A DNA stretch of 64,000 bases from Taklimakanibacter deserti (GCA_003574785.1 QORU01000008.1:324533-388532); one strand, 5' to 3'; shown: positions 34,816-44,567, numbered from the stretch's first letter. Made by a program: numbers and translations. Notes: a model not told the origin generated them from the letters alone.

Positions 34816-35456
34816 TGGATCCCGAGCTCATCGCCATTGGTGTGGCCATTGGCATCGCCGTCACCGCGCCCCTGGGGCCGGTCAATCTCACCGTGATCCG
34901 CGCGGCGCTGCGCGCCGGCATGGGCGGCGGCATGGCGGCGGCGTCGGGCTCGATGGCGGGCGATGCGCTCTTCGCGACGCTCGCCGCCTATGGCGTGCGC
35001 TGGGTGGAGGACTGGGTACATGCCCATTCGACCGTGATCCAGATCGCGGGCGGCCTGCTGCTCATCTTCATCGGCATCCGCACCGCGATGCATCATGTGA
35101 AGGATGCCGAATTGTCGCTGTCCGATCTCGGCCGCGGCGCCTATGTGCGCAAGTCCCTGACCTGCCTGTTCCTCACCATCACCAATCCCGGCGCGCTCCT
35201 CGGCTTCTTCGCGATCTTCAGCGGGCTCGGCGGCGTGCTCGATCTCGGCAGCGTGCCCTACCGGCCGTTGAATGCAATCGTTGGCGTCATCCTCGGCACG
35301 CTCATCTGGTGGAGCTTCGTCACTTATCTCGTCACCCACATCAAGGGCCGCGTCACCAGCTACACGCTGGTCAGGCTCAATATCTGGGCCGGCGTCGCCA
35401 TCGCCGTCTTCGGCATCGTCATCCTCGGCAATCTGGTGCTGAGCTATTTCGGCTAA
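34815..35456 (+). CDS. LysE/RhtB family exporter
   Basis: A 213-residue inner-membrane protein with about six hydrophobic helices. The N-terminus (TAPLGPVNLTVIRAALRAG) matches the LysE/RhtB amino acid exporters. Its ATG overlaps the AcuI-like stop by 1 nt, so the two are co-translated. Substrate not predictable. Confidence 0.85.
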   Translation: MDPELIAIGVAIGIAVTAPLGPVNLTVIRAALRAGMGGGMAAASGSMAGDALFATLAAYGVRWVEDWVHAHSTVIQIAGGLLLIFIGIRTAMHHVKDAELSLSDLGRGAYVRKSLTCLFLTITNPGALLGFFAIFSGLGGVLDLGSVPYRPLNAIVGVILGTLIWWSFVTYLVTHIKGRVTSYTLVRLNIWAGVAIAVFGIVILGNLVLSYFG

Positions 35457-35460
35457 AAAA

Positions 35461-35518
35461 CTCCCTGCCACGCGCCGTGAGGCGTGGGGGAGGGTGGCGC
35501 AAAGCGCCGGGTGGGGTT
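35461..35518. repeat. Single-arm hairpin repeat between convergent genes
   Basis: Two small hairpins in tandem, CACGCgccgtgagGCGTG and GGCGCAAAGCGCC, laid out like one arm of the 2245/29450 element though diverged in sequence. It fills the whole gap between lysE and the last pot gene, so it may stop transcription from both sides. Confidence 0.55.
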
Positions 35519-36358
35519 CTACTTATTCGCCGCGATCGCCATTTGCACATCGCGTTCACGCTTCTTCTCTGCCCGGTACATGATCCAGCCGGCAATGGCG
35601 ACGCCGCCGCCGACCAGGACCACGATGATGGTGGCGAGCGCATTCATGTCGGGCGTGACGCCGAGCCGGACCTTCGAGAAGATGTAGAGCGGCAGCGTCG
35701 TCGTTCCGGGGCCATTGGTGAAGGCGGTGATCACCACATCGTCGAGCGACAGCGTGAAGGCGAGCAGCCAGCCGGCGACGATGGCGGGCGCGATGATCGG
35801 CAAGGTCACGTCGAAGAGGACGCGCAAGGGCTTGGAGCCCAGGTCCATTGCCGCTTCCTCGACCGAGCGGTCCATCGAGGCGAGGCGCGACTGCACCACC
35901 ACCGTCACATAGGAGAGCGAGAAAGTGATATGGGCGAGGGTGATGGTGGTGAAGCCGCGGCCATTGGGCCAGCCGATCAGATATTCAAGCCCGATGAAGA
36001 ACAGCACCAGCGAGATGCCGGTGATGACTTCCGGCATCACCAGCGGCGCCGAGACCAGCCCCGAGAACAGCGTGCGGCCGCGGAAGCGCGCGAAGCGGGC
36101 GAGCGCCATGCCGGCCATGGTGCCGAGAATGGTGGCGATGGTGGCGGAGAGGAAGGCGATGCGCAAGGAAAGCCAGGCGGCATCGAGCACTTGTTGGTTC
36201 TCGACGAGCTTGCCGTACCATTCCGTCGAGAAGCCGCCCCACACGGTCGCCAGCCGCGACTTGTTGAAGGAATAAAAGATCATCGAGGCGATCGGCACAT
36301 AGAAGAAGGCGTAGCCGAAGATCAGGACGACGATGAGGAAATAGGGGCGGCGCTTCAT
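35519..36358 (-). CDS. potI: Polyamine ABC transporter permease (PotI type)
   Basis: A 279-residue inner-membrane permease with about six helices and the docking loop EEAAMDLGSKPLRVLFDVTL. It pairs with PotH to form the channel of a putrescine-type importer. The start ATG overlaps the potH stop by 4 nt. It is the last gene of the pot operon, convergent with lysE. Confidence 0.88.
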   Translation of the reverse strand: MKRRPYFLIVVLIFGYAFFYVPIASMIFYSFNKSRLATVWGGFSTEWYGKLVENQQVLDAAWLSLRIAFLSATIATILGTMAGMALARFARFRGRTLFSGLVSAPLVMPEVITGISLVLFFIGLEYLIGWPNGRGFTTITLAHITFSLSYVTVVVQSRLASMDRSVEEAAMDLGSKPLRVLFDVTLPIIAPAIVAGWLLAFTLSLDDVVITAFTNGPGTTTLPLYIFSKVRLGVTPDMNALATIIVVLVGGGVAIAGWIMYRAEKKRERDVQMAIAANK

Positions 36359-37326
36359 CTCGCACCGCCTTCGCTGCGCGCCTGAAAGAAGTTGTAGATC
36401 ATGATCGGGATGACGAGGATGGCGAGGAGCGCCACCGCGACCGAGGACGCGACCGGCCAGTCGCGGTTCTGGAAGAACTCATCCGCCAGCACCCGGCCGA
36501 TCATCGGGCTGTCACCGCGGCCCATAAGGGAGGGGATGACATATTCGCCGGTCGCCGGGATGAAGACCAGCATGGCGCCGGCGACAATGCCCGGCACCGA
36601 CAAAGGCAGCGTGATGTCCTTGAACACCTGCCAGGGTTTGGAGCCCAGATCCATCGCCGCTTCATCGAGGGTGCGATCGAGCTTCTCGAGCGTCGCATAG
36701 AGCGGCAGGATCATGAAGGGCAGGTAGGAATAGACGATGCCGAGCACGACGGCGAAATTCGTGTTCATCATCTGTATGTGGTCGCCTTGCACCCAGAAGG
36801 GAAAAAACGTGCTGAGGATCGAGGTCAGGCCGTGGTTGAACCAGCTGTTGTTGCCGAGGAGCCCGATCCAGGCATAGACGCGCAACAGGAAGGAGGTCCA
36901 GAAGGGCAGGATCACCAGCAGCAGCAGCACGTTGCGCCAGGTGCCCGAGGTGCGCGCGATGCCAAGCGCCATCGGATAGCCGATGAGGAGCGCGAAGAAG
37001 GTCGAGATCACCGCGATCTTGAGGGCGTTGAGATAACCTTGCCAGTAGATGTCGTCCTCCGTCAGGAAGACATAATTATCGAAAGTGCCGAAAGGCCAGC
37101 TGTCGCTCCACACGACCGGCGGGATAGCGACCTGCGACGTGCCGACGCTGATGGCGAGCACGATGAGGAAGGGGGCGACGAAAAAGAAGACGAGCCACAG
37201 ATAGGGAATGGCGATGATGGCCTTGCGCCAGGCCTCGCGGTCGAGCCATTGCCGCCAGGTCGTGGCCTTGGGCAGGTGGCTTTCATCGCCTTGCGCGGCT
37301 GTGGAAGCGGGAGCGAATGCGGCCAT
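36355..37326 (-). CDS. potH: Polyamine ABC transporter permease (PotH type)
   Basis: A 323-residue permease with a ~35-residue N-terminal extension, then a first helix (YLWLVFFFVAPFLIVLAIS) and the loop DEAAMDLGSKPWQVFKDITL. It follows potG by 3 nt and overlaps potI by 4 nt. Substrate class from family. Confidence 0.88.
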   Translation of the reverse strand: MAAFAPASTAAQGDESHLPKATTWRQWLDREAWRKAIIAIPYLWLVFFFVAPFLIVLAISVGTSQVAIPPVVWSDSWPFGTFDNYVFLTEDDIYWQGYLNALKIAVISTFFALLIGYPMALGIARTSGTWRNVLLLLVILPFWTSFLLRVYAWIGLLGNNSWFNHGLTSILSTFFPFWVQGDHIQMMNTNFAVVLGIVYSYLPFMILPLYATLEKLDRTLDEAAMDLGSKPWQVFKDITLPLSVPGIVAGAMLVFIPATGEYVIPSLMGRGDSPMIGRVLADEFFQNRDWPVASSVAVALLAILVIPIMIYNFFQARSEGGAR

Positions 37327-37329
37327 GGG

Positions 37330-38496
37330 CTACTCCGTCAGGATGATGACGGAAGAGGGCGCGAAAGTGAGCCAGACATCGTCCTCCCACACTGCCACGC
37401 GCTCGGCTTCGCCGGCCCGCCGGTTGTTGACAGCATTGACGCGCACCATGGTGCCGGAGGCGAGCTTCACCCGATAGAGCGAATCCTTGCCGAAATAGCC
37501 GAGATCCATGACCTTGCCGGCAATGGCGTTGCCGGCCGCCTTGGCGCCGGGCTTCTTGCGCTCGATGGCGATCTTTTCCGGCCTGACCGCGATCGTGACC
37601 TTGGCGCCATTGGTGAGGGGGCCGTCGTGATCGACGGCGACATCGGCGCCGAGGCCGGGCGAAGCGACGGTGACCTTGTTCTTGGCGGAGGATTTCACCT
37701 CGCCGTCGAAGATGTTGATCGATCCGATGAAGTCGGCGACGAAGCGGGTCCTTGGGAATTCATAGATCTCGGTCGGCGTGCCGATTTGCCGGATGATGCC
37801 CCGGTCCATGACCGCGATGCGGCTCGCCAGCGTCATCGCCTCTTCCTGATCGTGGGTCACGACGATGAAGGTGACACCGAGCTTGTCCTGGATGTTGATG
37901 AGCTCGAACTGCGTCTGCTCCCTGAGCTTCTTGTCGAGGGCGCCCAGGGGCTCGTCGAGCAGCAGTACCTTGGGCTGCTTGGCAAGCGCCCGCGCCAGCG
38001 CCACGCGCTGGCGCTGGCCGCCCGAGAGCTGGTGCGGCTTGCGCCCGGCCAGCGGCGTCAACTGCACGAGATCGAGCAGCTGCTTCACCCGGTCCTTGCG
38101 CTGGCTGTCGGTCATCGCCTCATGCTTGAGGCCATAGCCGACATTCTTCTCGACCGTCATATGCGGGAACAGCGCATAGGATTGGAACATCATGTTGACC
38201 GGCCGTTCATAGGGCGGCATGTCGGTCATGTCCTCGCCATCGAGATAGAGGCGTCCTTCGCTCGGCATCTCGAAGCCGGCCAGCATGCGCAGCAGCGTGG
38301 TCTTGCCGCAGCCCGATCCGCCGAGCAGCGCGAACAGCTCGCCCTTGAAGATATCGAGGCTGACATTGTCGACGGCGGCGAAGTCGCCGAATTTCTTCGT
38401 CACCTTCTCGATGCGGATGTAGGGTTTTGCCTTTTGATCGAGCCAGGGCCTATCGCTGCTGCTCGAGGTTTTCGTCTCGACATCCATAATTCTCAT
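37330..38496 (-). CDS. potG: Polyamine ABC transporter ATPase (PotG type)
   Basis: A 388-residue ATPase. Walker A GGSGCGKTTLLR, the signature LSGGQRQRVALARAL, Walker B VLLLDEPLGALD and the switch HDQEEAMTL are all intact. A C-terminal TOBE-like domain (VRPEKIAIERK) follows. It energises uptake through PotH/PotI on the cytoplasmic face. The start could be ATG 38496 or 38487. A hairpin separates it from potF upstream. Confidence 0.92.
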   Translation of the reverse strand: MRIMDVETKTSSSSDRPWLDQKAKPYIRIEKVTKKFGDFAAVDNVSLDIFKGELFALLGGSGCGKTTLLRMLAGFEMPSEGRLYLDGEDMTDMPPYERPVNMMFQSYALFPHMTVEKNVGYGLKHEAMTDSQRKDRVKQLLDLVQLTPLAGRKPHQLSGGQRQRVALARALAKQPKVLLLDEPLGALDKKLREQTQFELINIQDKLGVTFIVVTHDQEEAMTLASRIAVMDRGIIRQIGTPTEIYEFPRTRFVADFIGSINIFDGEVKSSAKNKVTVASPGLGADVAVDHDGPLTNGAKVTIAVRPEKIAIERKKPGAKAAGNAIAGKVMDLGYFGKDSLYRVKLASGTMVRVNAVNNRRAGEAERVAVWEDDVWLTFAPSSVIILTE

Positions 38497-38514
38497 CCCT
38501 CGCTTTCAACGTGA

Positions 38515-38542
38515 AAACCCGACATCTTTCGATGCCGGGTTT
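38515..38542 (-). terminator. Attenuating hairpin between potF and potG
   Basis: AAACCCGACAT and ATGCCGGGTTT form an 11-position stem with one mismatch, in the potF-potG gap. It resembles an internal terminator or mRNA-stabilising hairpin that raises binding-protein levels over the membrane components. Confidence 0.55.
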
Positions 38543-38555
38543 GTGCGCTGGGGAA

Positions 38556-39662
38556 TTATGAGCCCGACTTTATCTTGTTCCAGGCCCGGGTGCGTATCCG
38601 CTCGCCTTTCTGCGACAGCATCTTGGGCACGAACAGCGTCTTCATGATGTCATCGCTCGGATAGACGGCCGGATCTTCGAGCACGCCCTTGTCGACGAAC
38701 TTCTTGGCCGCCAGATTGGCATTGGCATAGTTGGTGAAGTTCGTGCATTTGGCGATGACTTCCGGATCCATCATGTAGTTCATGAATTTGTAAGCCGCCT
38801 CCTTGTTCGGTGCGTCCGCCGGAATGACCAGGACATCGAACCAGGCAGGCGATCCTGAGGACGGCACGTTGTATTCAAGCTTGAGCTCAATACCGGCCTC
38901 CTTGGCTCGGGTCGCCGCCGTCGCATAGTCGCCCGACCAGGTGCCGGACACGCACAGTTCCTTGTTGGGCAGCGCGTTCAAATAATTCGCGGAGTCGAAT
39001 GTCTTGATATATTGCCGGATCGGCTTGAAGGCCTCGACCACCGCATCATAGTCCTCCTGCTTCTCGGAATCGGGATCGCGCCCGAGATATTTGAGGACCA
39101 TCGGTATGATGTCGCCGGGGCTTTCCAGCATGTTGATGCCGCAATCGGCGAGCTTGGAGATGTTATCCGGCTTGAAGATCGTGTCGAGCGACTTGAGATC
39201 GGCATTGGGCAGCCGCTCCTTCACCATGTCGACATTATAGGTCGTGCCGACGGTGCCCCACATATAGGGTACCGCATATTGATTGCCCGGATCACGGTCG
39301 GCGAGGACCTGCATGATCGCGGGATCCATATTGGCGATATTGGGCAGCTTGGATTTGTCGAGCTTTTCGAAGGCGCCGCTCTCCGTGAAGCGCGGCAGGT
39401 TCACCGAGGCAATGTCGATGACATCATAGCCGGTCGAGCCCGCCATCACCTTGGCTTCGACGGTCTCGGCCGAATCATAGGTGTCGTAGACGACTTCGAT
39501 CCCGGTGGCTTTCTTGAAGTCTTCGAGCGTCGTCTCGCCGATATAGTCCACCCAGTTATAGACATGGACCTTGCCTTCCTCGGCCCTGGCCCTTTTGACG
39601 AAGGGCATGGCGAGGGACGTGGCCCCGATAAGCTGGATCGCAGAACGTCTGGTAAGCTTCAT
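38556..39662 (-). CDS. potF: Polyamine ABC transporter substrate-binding protein (PotF type)
   Basis: A 368-residue periplasmic protein with a twin-arginine-like N-terminus (LTRRSAIQLIGATSLAM), cut near RARAEEG. Mature landmarks VHVYNWVDYIGETTLEDFKK and VVYDTYDSAETVEAKVMAG are characteristic of PotF-type putrescine-binding proteins. It is the first gene of the pot operon. The start codon is followed by a normal export signal. Confidence 0.9.
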   Translation of the reverse strand: MKLTRRSAIQLIGATSLAMPFVKRARAEEGKVHVYNWVDYIGETTLEDFKKATGIEVVYDTYDSAETVEAKVMAGSTGYDVIDIASVNLPRFTESGAFEKLDKSKLPNIANMDPAIMQVLADRDPGNQYAVPYMWGTVGTTYNVDMVKERLPNADLKSLDTIFKPDNISKLADCGINMLESPGDIIPMVLKYLGRDPDSEKQEDYDAVVEAFKPIRQYIKTFDSANYLNALPNKELCVSGTWSGDYATAATRAKEAGIELKLEYNVPSSGSPAWFDVLVIPADAPNKEAAYKFMNYMMDPEVIAKCTNFTNYANANLAAKKFVDKGVLEDPAVYPSDDIMKTLFVPKMLSQKGERIRTRAWNKIKSGS

Positions 39663-39721
39663 TATGTTTACTCCCTATGTGCCGGCTCTTTCCGGCCGGT
39701 TCATTGAATGGACATTCAATA

Positions 39722-40903
39722 CTAGTTCGGCCCAATCGTCCCCTCAAGCCCCCGTTTGATCAGGGAACGTGCGATAATCAGCCGCTGGATTTCGCTGGTG
39801 CCTTCCCAGATCCGGTCGACCCTGACCTCGCGCAGGAACCGCTCGGCGACATTTTCGCGCATATAGCCGCGCCCGCCGAAGATCTGCACCGCCCGGTCGG
39901 CCACCCGGAAAGCGGCTTCCGACGCGAAGAGCTTGGCGATGGAGCAGCGCGCATGCAGCGATTTGAGATTCTCGCCGCGATCATGGGCGGCGGCCGCTTC
40001 ATAGGTCAGGAGCCGCGCGGCATGGAGATCGAGCACGCTGTCGGCCAGCATCGCCTGGATCATCTGGTGGTCGGCGATTGCGCTGCCGGAGACGATGCGG
40101 TTTTTGGCGAAATCGGTTGCGTCCTCGATGAGCCTCGCCATGGCGCCGCAGCAGCGGGCCGCGATCAGGAGCCGTTCGCGCCGGAACCAGGAATGGGTGA
40201 AGCCCATGCCGTCGCCTTCGGCGCCGATCCGGTCGCGGGCCGGAACGGCGACATCGTCGAAGCGCAGGATCGGATGATGGTGGTTGTAATTATGGGCATA
40301 GGCGGGCGAGCGCGCGATGGTGACGCCCTTGGCGTCGGCGGGACAGACGAACAGGCAATGCTCGCCCGCATGAGGGCCATCCGCGAGCTTGGCCTGGACC
40401 ACCATGTGGCTCGCGAGATTGTGGCTGGTGACATGCCATTTCTCGCCGGTGATGGTGTAAGTGTCTCCTTGGCGCCGCGCCGTCGTCGCGATATTGCCCG
40501 GGTCTGAGCCGGCATTCTCCTCGGTGATGGCATAGCACAGATGGATCTCGCCGCGCGTGACCGGCATGACGATGCGGGCGATCTGGTCTTCATTGAAGGC
40601 CTCGAACATCCACCCTTGCGCTTCGCCATAGCACCAGCCCAGCGCATTGGTCACGCGCCCGAACTGCTCGACGATGGCCGTCTGGGTCAGAATCGGAAGA
40701 GCAAGGCCGCCGCGCTCCTTGGGGACGTCCATCACCGTCACCCCCATCGCGATGCACGCTTTCTCATGCGCCTTGCGTGCCGCCTCGGGGATGCGGCCGT
40801 CATTCATTTCCGCTTCGACTTCGTAAGGCTTGAGCTCGCGGTCGACGAAATCCCGAGCCTTGTCACGCCAATGGACCGCCTCCGGCGGCAAAGTGAAGGT
40901 CAT
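39722..40903 (-). CDS. Acyl-CoA dehydrogenase family protein
   Basis: A 393-residue flavoenzyme. The FAD/substrate motifs YAITEENAGSDPGNIATTAR and, near the C-terminus, QIFGGRGYMRENVAERFLRE and IWEGTSEIQRLIIAR are clear. ATG 40903 (MTFTLPP) overlaps the BetI-like regulator stop by 4 nt. It would dehydrogenate an acyl-CoA at C2-C3; the substrate is unknown. Position between a polyamine transporter and a BetI-like regulator suggests a linked catabolic unit. Confidence 0.88.
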   Translation of the reverse strand: MTFTLPPEAVHWRDKARDFVDRELKPYEVEAEMNDGRIPEAARKAHEKACIAMGVTVMDVPKERGGLALPILTQTAIVEQFGRVTNALGWCYGEAQGWMFEAFNEDQIARIVMPVTRGEIHLCYAITEENAGSDPGNIATTARRQGDTYTITGEKWHVTSHNLASHMVVQAKLADGPHAGEHCLFVCPADAKGVTIARSPAYAHNYNHHHPILRFDDVAVPARDRIGAEGDGMGFTHSWFRRERLLIAARCCGAMARLIEDATDFAKNRIVSGSAIADHQMIQAMLADSVLDLHAARLLTYEAAAAHDRGENLKSLHARCSIAKLFASEAAFRVADRAVQIFGGRGYMRENVAERFLREVRVDRIWEGTSEIQRLIIARSLIKRGLEGTIGPN

Positions 40904-41544
40904 GATGGTCCGGCGGCTGGATAATGCTTGGGAAAGAAGGCATGCAGGCAGGCGGCGATCGTCTGCTTGGCGTCGTCGAGCGAATAGGGTTTGGCCATGG
41001 TCATGAGATCGAGCCACAGGCCTTCGAGCAGGGCATCGAGGGCACGCGCAATGAGCTCAGGCGCAAGCGGATAGCGGCCTTTCTTGATGATCGCCCGGCA
41101 GAGATCGAGGACGATCGCCGAATATTCCTCGTCATTCGACCCGCAATGTTCGAGATAGGTCGGCCGGCTTTGCGCCTCGGCCCAGAAGGCGCACCAGGCC
41201 GCGAGCTTGCGGGGTGAGCAGATCTCGGGATTGAAGTCGGAGAACAAGAGCGCGCGCAAGCTCATCGCCGGGTCGTCGCCGCCCGCCGTCAACGCCTTGT
41301 GCCAGTTGGCGCGATATTCGTCGGCGAGATATTTCAGCGTCTCGACCAGGAGCTTCTCCTTGGTCTCGAAATGGAAATTGACGATGCCGCTCGACAGGCC
41401 CGCCGCCTTGGCGACATCCAGCATGGTGGTGCCGGAATAGCCCTTGCGCGCCATCACATCGATGGTGGCTTCGATCAATTGCTGGCGGCGGATTTCCTTC
41501 GACGCCTTGCGGCCGATGATGGTGGTTTGTTCGAGCGTGGCCAT
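40900..41544 (-). CDS. BetI-like TetR family regulator
   Basis: A 214-residue repressor. The N-terminal helix-turn-helix (RRQQLIEATIDVMARKGYSG, LDVAKAAGLSSGIVNFHF) and the C-terminal domain (LAAWCAFWAEAQSRPTYLEH, LLEGLWLDL) strongly resemble BetI, the choline/betaine regulator. ATG 41544 (MATLEQ) overlaps the methyltransferase stop by 1 nt. It probably controls this minus-strand group; ligand unknown. Confidence 0.85.
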   Translation of the reverse strand: MATLEQTTIIGRKASKEIRRQQLIEATIDVMARKGYSGTTMLDVAKAAGLSSGIVNFHFETKEKLLVETLKYLADEYRANWHKALTAGGDDPAMSLRALLFSDFNPEICSPRKLAAWCAFWAEAQSRPTYLEHCGSNDEEYSAIVLDLCRAIIKKGRYPLAPELIARALDALLEGLWLDLMTMAKPYSLDDAKQTIAACLHAFFPKHYPAAGPS

Positions 41545-42335
41545 TAAGCGGGCTTCTGTCCTCTGAGATGCGTCGGACAATGCTCTCCTTTGTCGAGGAC
41601 CACAAGCATCTTGCCCCAGATGTCGATATTGTGGTCGACGAAATCCTTGCCCAGCCGCTCCGCCGCCTTGCCATAGAGCGGCCCCTTCATCTGCGCCAGC
41701 TCCTGACGCGCCGTTTGGCGATACCAGTCGTTGCGATTGGCGACGGCGATGTTGCCGAAACCGGCTTCCGTGAGTGCCGCCCGATAGCGTTGGGGCGAGG
41801 CCATGCCAAAATCGAGTCCCTCTACGGCAACATAGGCCTTCATTTCGGGCGAAGGATCGCCGTCATGGCCGATGAGCCAGTCCGACGCCGCGAACCAGCC
41901 GCCGGGCTTGAGGATGCGGAAGACATCGCGCATCAGCGCATGCTTGTCGGGAATATGGACGACCGCATCCTTGCTGAACACGATGTCGAAGCTTTCCGGC
42001 GGGAAGGCGAGCGGCCCTGGCCAGACCTTCACGAAGCCGCATCTTCCGGCAAGGCCTTTGGCTTCAGCGCGGCGGCGCGCCGTCGTCAGCACGGTGTCCT
42101 CGACATCGATGCCGGTCACATAGCTGGCGCCATGCGTCTCGATGAGAAGGAAGTCGACCCCGCCGACCCCACAGCCGATATCGAGAACGGTCTTGCCTTG
42201 GAAATCGATGCCGTTGATCACGGTGGCGACTTCCTCCGGGCCGCCGGGCGACAGCCAGCCTTCCCCCCAGACAAGCTCCAGCATGCCGATGAGTTGTCCG
42301 GAATAGAGTTCTCCGCCGGTGCCGTGGTCGGCCAT
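41544..42335 (-). CDS. SAM-dependent methyltransferase, phosphoethanolamine N-methyltransferase-like
   Basis: A 263-residue class I methyltransferase. SAM-binding motif I is VLDIGCGVGGVDFLL, and the DIVFSKDAVVHIPDKHALM segment resembles phosphoethanolamine and related N-methyltransferases. It may make methylated ethanolamines or betaine-type products. It is first in a chain with the BetI-like regulator and the acyl-CoA dehydrogenase. Confidence 0.75.
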   Translation of the reverse strand: MADHGTGGELYSGQLIGMLELVWGEGWLSPGGPEEVATVINGIDFQGKTVLDIGCGVGGVDFLLIETHGASYVTGIDVEDTVLTTARRRAEAKGLAGRCGFVKVWPGPLAFPPESFDIVFSKDAVVHIPDKHALMRDVFRILKPGGWFAASDWLIGHDGDPSPEMKAYVAVEGLDFGMASPQRYRAALTEAGFGNIAVANRNDWYRQTARQELAQMKGPLYGKAAERLGKDFVDHNIDIWGKMLVVLDKGEHCPTHLRGQKPA

Positions 42336-42416
42336 AAGCTCCTTGATCCGCTTTTGCGGGCGTCAAGCTATGGCTATTCTGGCTGAATAGTCAATCAATG
42401 ATCGACTATCGGCCTT

Positions 42417-44381
42417 TCATTCAGGCATTCCGGCCAGCCGGAGGCCTTCTTTCCACCTTACGAAATCTTCCGGCCGCATGGCCTGGTATGTGGAGATACG
42501 GGAAATGCGCAAGGTGGGGTTGATCTGCCGAATACTTGCCATGGCCTTGCGCGCCTGATCGTTGCGTCCGGCAAGGGCGGCACAGATGGTGATAGAAACG
42601 AGCGGATACAGAAGAGGGTGCCTGAACCGCAACGAGGCTTCCGCGCAGGCGAGCCCCTCCAGATAGTTGCTGGCGACGAAATGCGCGAAGGACATGGCGC
42701 ATTGGCGGCTGAAATCCTGCGGGTCGTTCGGGCTCAGGCGCTTGGCATAGGCGAGGCGCTCGAGGGCGAGGGCAGCTTCGCCCTTGGCAGCCTTGACCCA
42801 TCCGCTGAACAGCCAGGCTGAAGCGAGATTGGGATTGAGGGCAAGAGCCCTTTCGACATAGGCATCGCCGTCATCGACATTGCCGCAGAGATCGGAGAGG
42901 GCGAAGCCGGCAGAGCTCAGAGCGACGGCATCATCGCGGCCGAGCTCGGCCGCTCTCCTGGCCAGCCGCTCGGCTTCGGCGATTTCCGCCACGTGGTCGC
43001 TCATCCAGCCGCTGGAATTGCGGGCGACATAGGTGCGCGCCGCCAAGCCGTGCGCTGTCGCAAAATTGGGATCGAGCTCGATCGCGCGATAGAAATGGGT
43101 CAGTGCCGCATCATTGCCCTCGCGTGTCCATTTATGCAGATTGGCAAGACCGCGCAGGAAATGATCGTAAGCGTCGAGACTGTCGGTTGGCTTGCGCTGG
43201 ACCCGGTCGATTTCGGCTTGTACCAGCCGGGGTGAAATCTCACCGACCACGCTTGCGGTCATCTGATCCTGCAGGGAAAAAATGTCTTCGAGACGTCCCT
43301 CGAAACGGTCCGCCCAAATATGGGCGCCCGTGGCTGCGTCGATGAGCTCGCCGGTTATACGGACCTTGTCGGCCGATTTGCGCAGACTGCCATCAAGCAC
43401 GTAACGGACCCCAAGCTCGCGCCCGATTTGCTTCACATCCACGGAACGGCCTCTATAGGCAAAGCTCGAATTGCGGGCGATCACGAAGAGCCAGTGGAGG
43501 CGCGACAGAGCGACGATGATTTCCTCCACGACGCCATCGGCAAAGTAGTCCTGCCCGGGATCGCCGCTCAGATTCTGGAACGGCAGGACCGCAATAGACG
43601 GTTTGTCAGGCAGGACCGGCGCGGAATTTACCGCCACCGTCATGTCCGTCCCGGGCGCCGGCTTTGCCTGCCCACGCTCCAAGAGCCGTTGCCGCAGGAT
43701 TTCGATGTCTCGACCCGGTGCGATTCCCAGCTCGCTTCGGAGCAGATTCTGACACGCCGAATAATGTTGCAAGGCAAGCCCGTCTTCGCCGGTATCGGCA
43801 TAGGATTGCATCAGGGCGAGATGCGAGAATTCCTTGAGCGGTTCGATCTCGACAAGCCGTTTGGCGAGCCGGACTCGCGCCGATCCATTCTCCATGCCCC
43901 ACAATTTCTCGAAGGTCGCGACTGCCAGGTCGTGCAGCGCGGCGCGTTTCGAAGTGATCCATTCCTCAAAGGCGGGGTCGTCGATCGTCGTGTCTTCAAG
44001 CAGCGGCCCTCGATAAAGTGAAAGCGCGGTGCGCAGGCTTTCAGCCTTCTCCAGGCGGGCGAGCTCCTGGAAGACAGCGGCATCGGTTTCGACATGAGCC
44101 GGATCGAGGGAAACCCTTTCGTCATCGATGCTCACACACGAGGCGTAGACCGGTCCCAAATCCTTGCGCAGAGACGCCAGTGCCTGACGAAGGCTGCTGC
44201 GCGCCTGGGCATCGCCGCGGTCGCTCCACAGAAGATTGGCAAGTCGCTCGCGCGGGATCGATGGGGAGAAAGCTAGGAGCGCGAGAAGGCCCCGGGATTT
44301 CTTCGCCGAAATGACCACAGGCAGATCTGCCCGGTCGCGGACCTCAAAGCTACCCAGGAGACCCAGTTTGAGAGATGCCAT
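42417..44381 (-). CDS. BTAD / TolB-like / TPR transcriptional regulator
   Basis: A 654-residue protein. Residues ~1-90 resemble a winged-helix activator (GLLGSFEVRD, LLWSDRGDAQARSSLRQALASL), followed by a bacterial transcriptional activation (BTAD) domain. A TolB-N-like/adenylate-cyclase-associated domain follows (SIAVLPFQNLSGDPGQDYFA, FVIARNSSFAYRG), then C-terminal TPR-like repeats. This is the SARP/CadC-like architecture common in Hyphomicrobiales. Targets are unknown. It is divergent from the DUF1127 gene. Confidence 0.82.
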   Translation of the reverse strand: MASLKLGLLGSFEVRDRADLPVVISAKKSRGLLALLAFSPSIPRERLANLLWSDRGDAQARSSLRQALASLRKDLGPVYASCVSIDDERVSLDPAHVETDAAVFQELARLEKAESLRTALSLYRGPLLEDTTIDDPAFEEWITSKRAALHDLAVATFEKLWGMENGSARVRLAKRLVEIEPLKEFSHLALMQSYADTGEDGLALQHYSACQNLLRSELGIAPGRDIEILRQRLLERGQAKPAPGTDMTVAVNSAPVLPDKPSIAVLPFQNLSGDPGQDYFADGVVEEIIVALSRLHWLFVIARNSSFAYRGRSVDVKQIGRELGVRYVLDGSLRKSADKVRITGELIDAATGAHIWADRFEGRLEDIFSLQDQMTASVVGEISPRLVQAEIDRVQRKPTDSLDAYDHFLRGLANLHKWTREGNDAALTHFYRAIELDPNFATAHGLAARTYVARNSSGWMSDHVAEIAEAERLARRAAELGRDDAVALSSAGFALSDLCGNVDDGDAYVERALALNPNLASAWLFSGWVKAAKGEAALALERLAYAKRLSPNDPQDFSRQCAMSFAHFVASNYLEGLACAEASLRFRHPLLYPLVSITICAALAGRNDQARKAMASIRQINPTLRISRISTYQAMRPEDFVRWKEGLRLAGMPE

Positions 44382-44567
44382 GACGGCTCTGCGCCCAAAG
44401 ATCCGCCGAACCAGCGGTTTTTACGCCCCGCGTCGATTTATAACGCAGATTCACGCGCGTTTCACGTGGCAGAGACGCCAGAATACGGCGCCTTTTTCTA
44501 GTCTCATCGGCACAGACATGGGCTGAAAGGCCGGTCTGAAACGGCAGACTGAGCAGAGGTGAACACT

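Noticed and set aside
36778..38514. 578-codon plus-strand frame opposite potH/potG
   Set aside because: Asp/His/Arg-rich shadow; the minus-strand ATPase motifs are complete.
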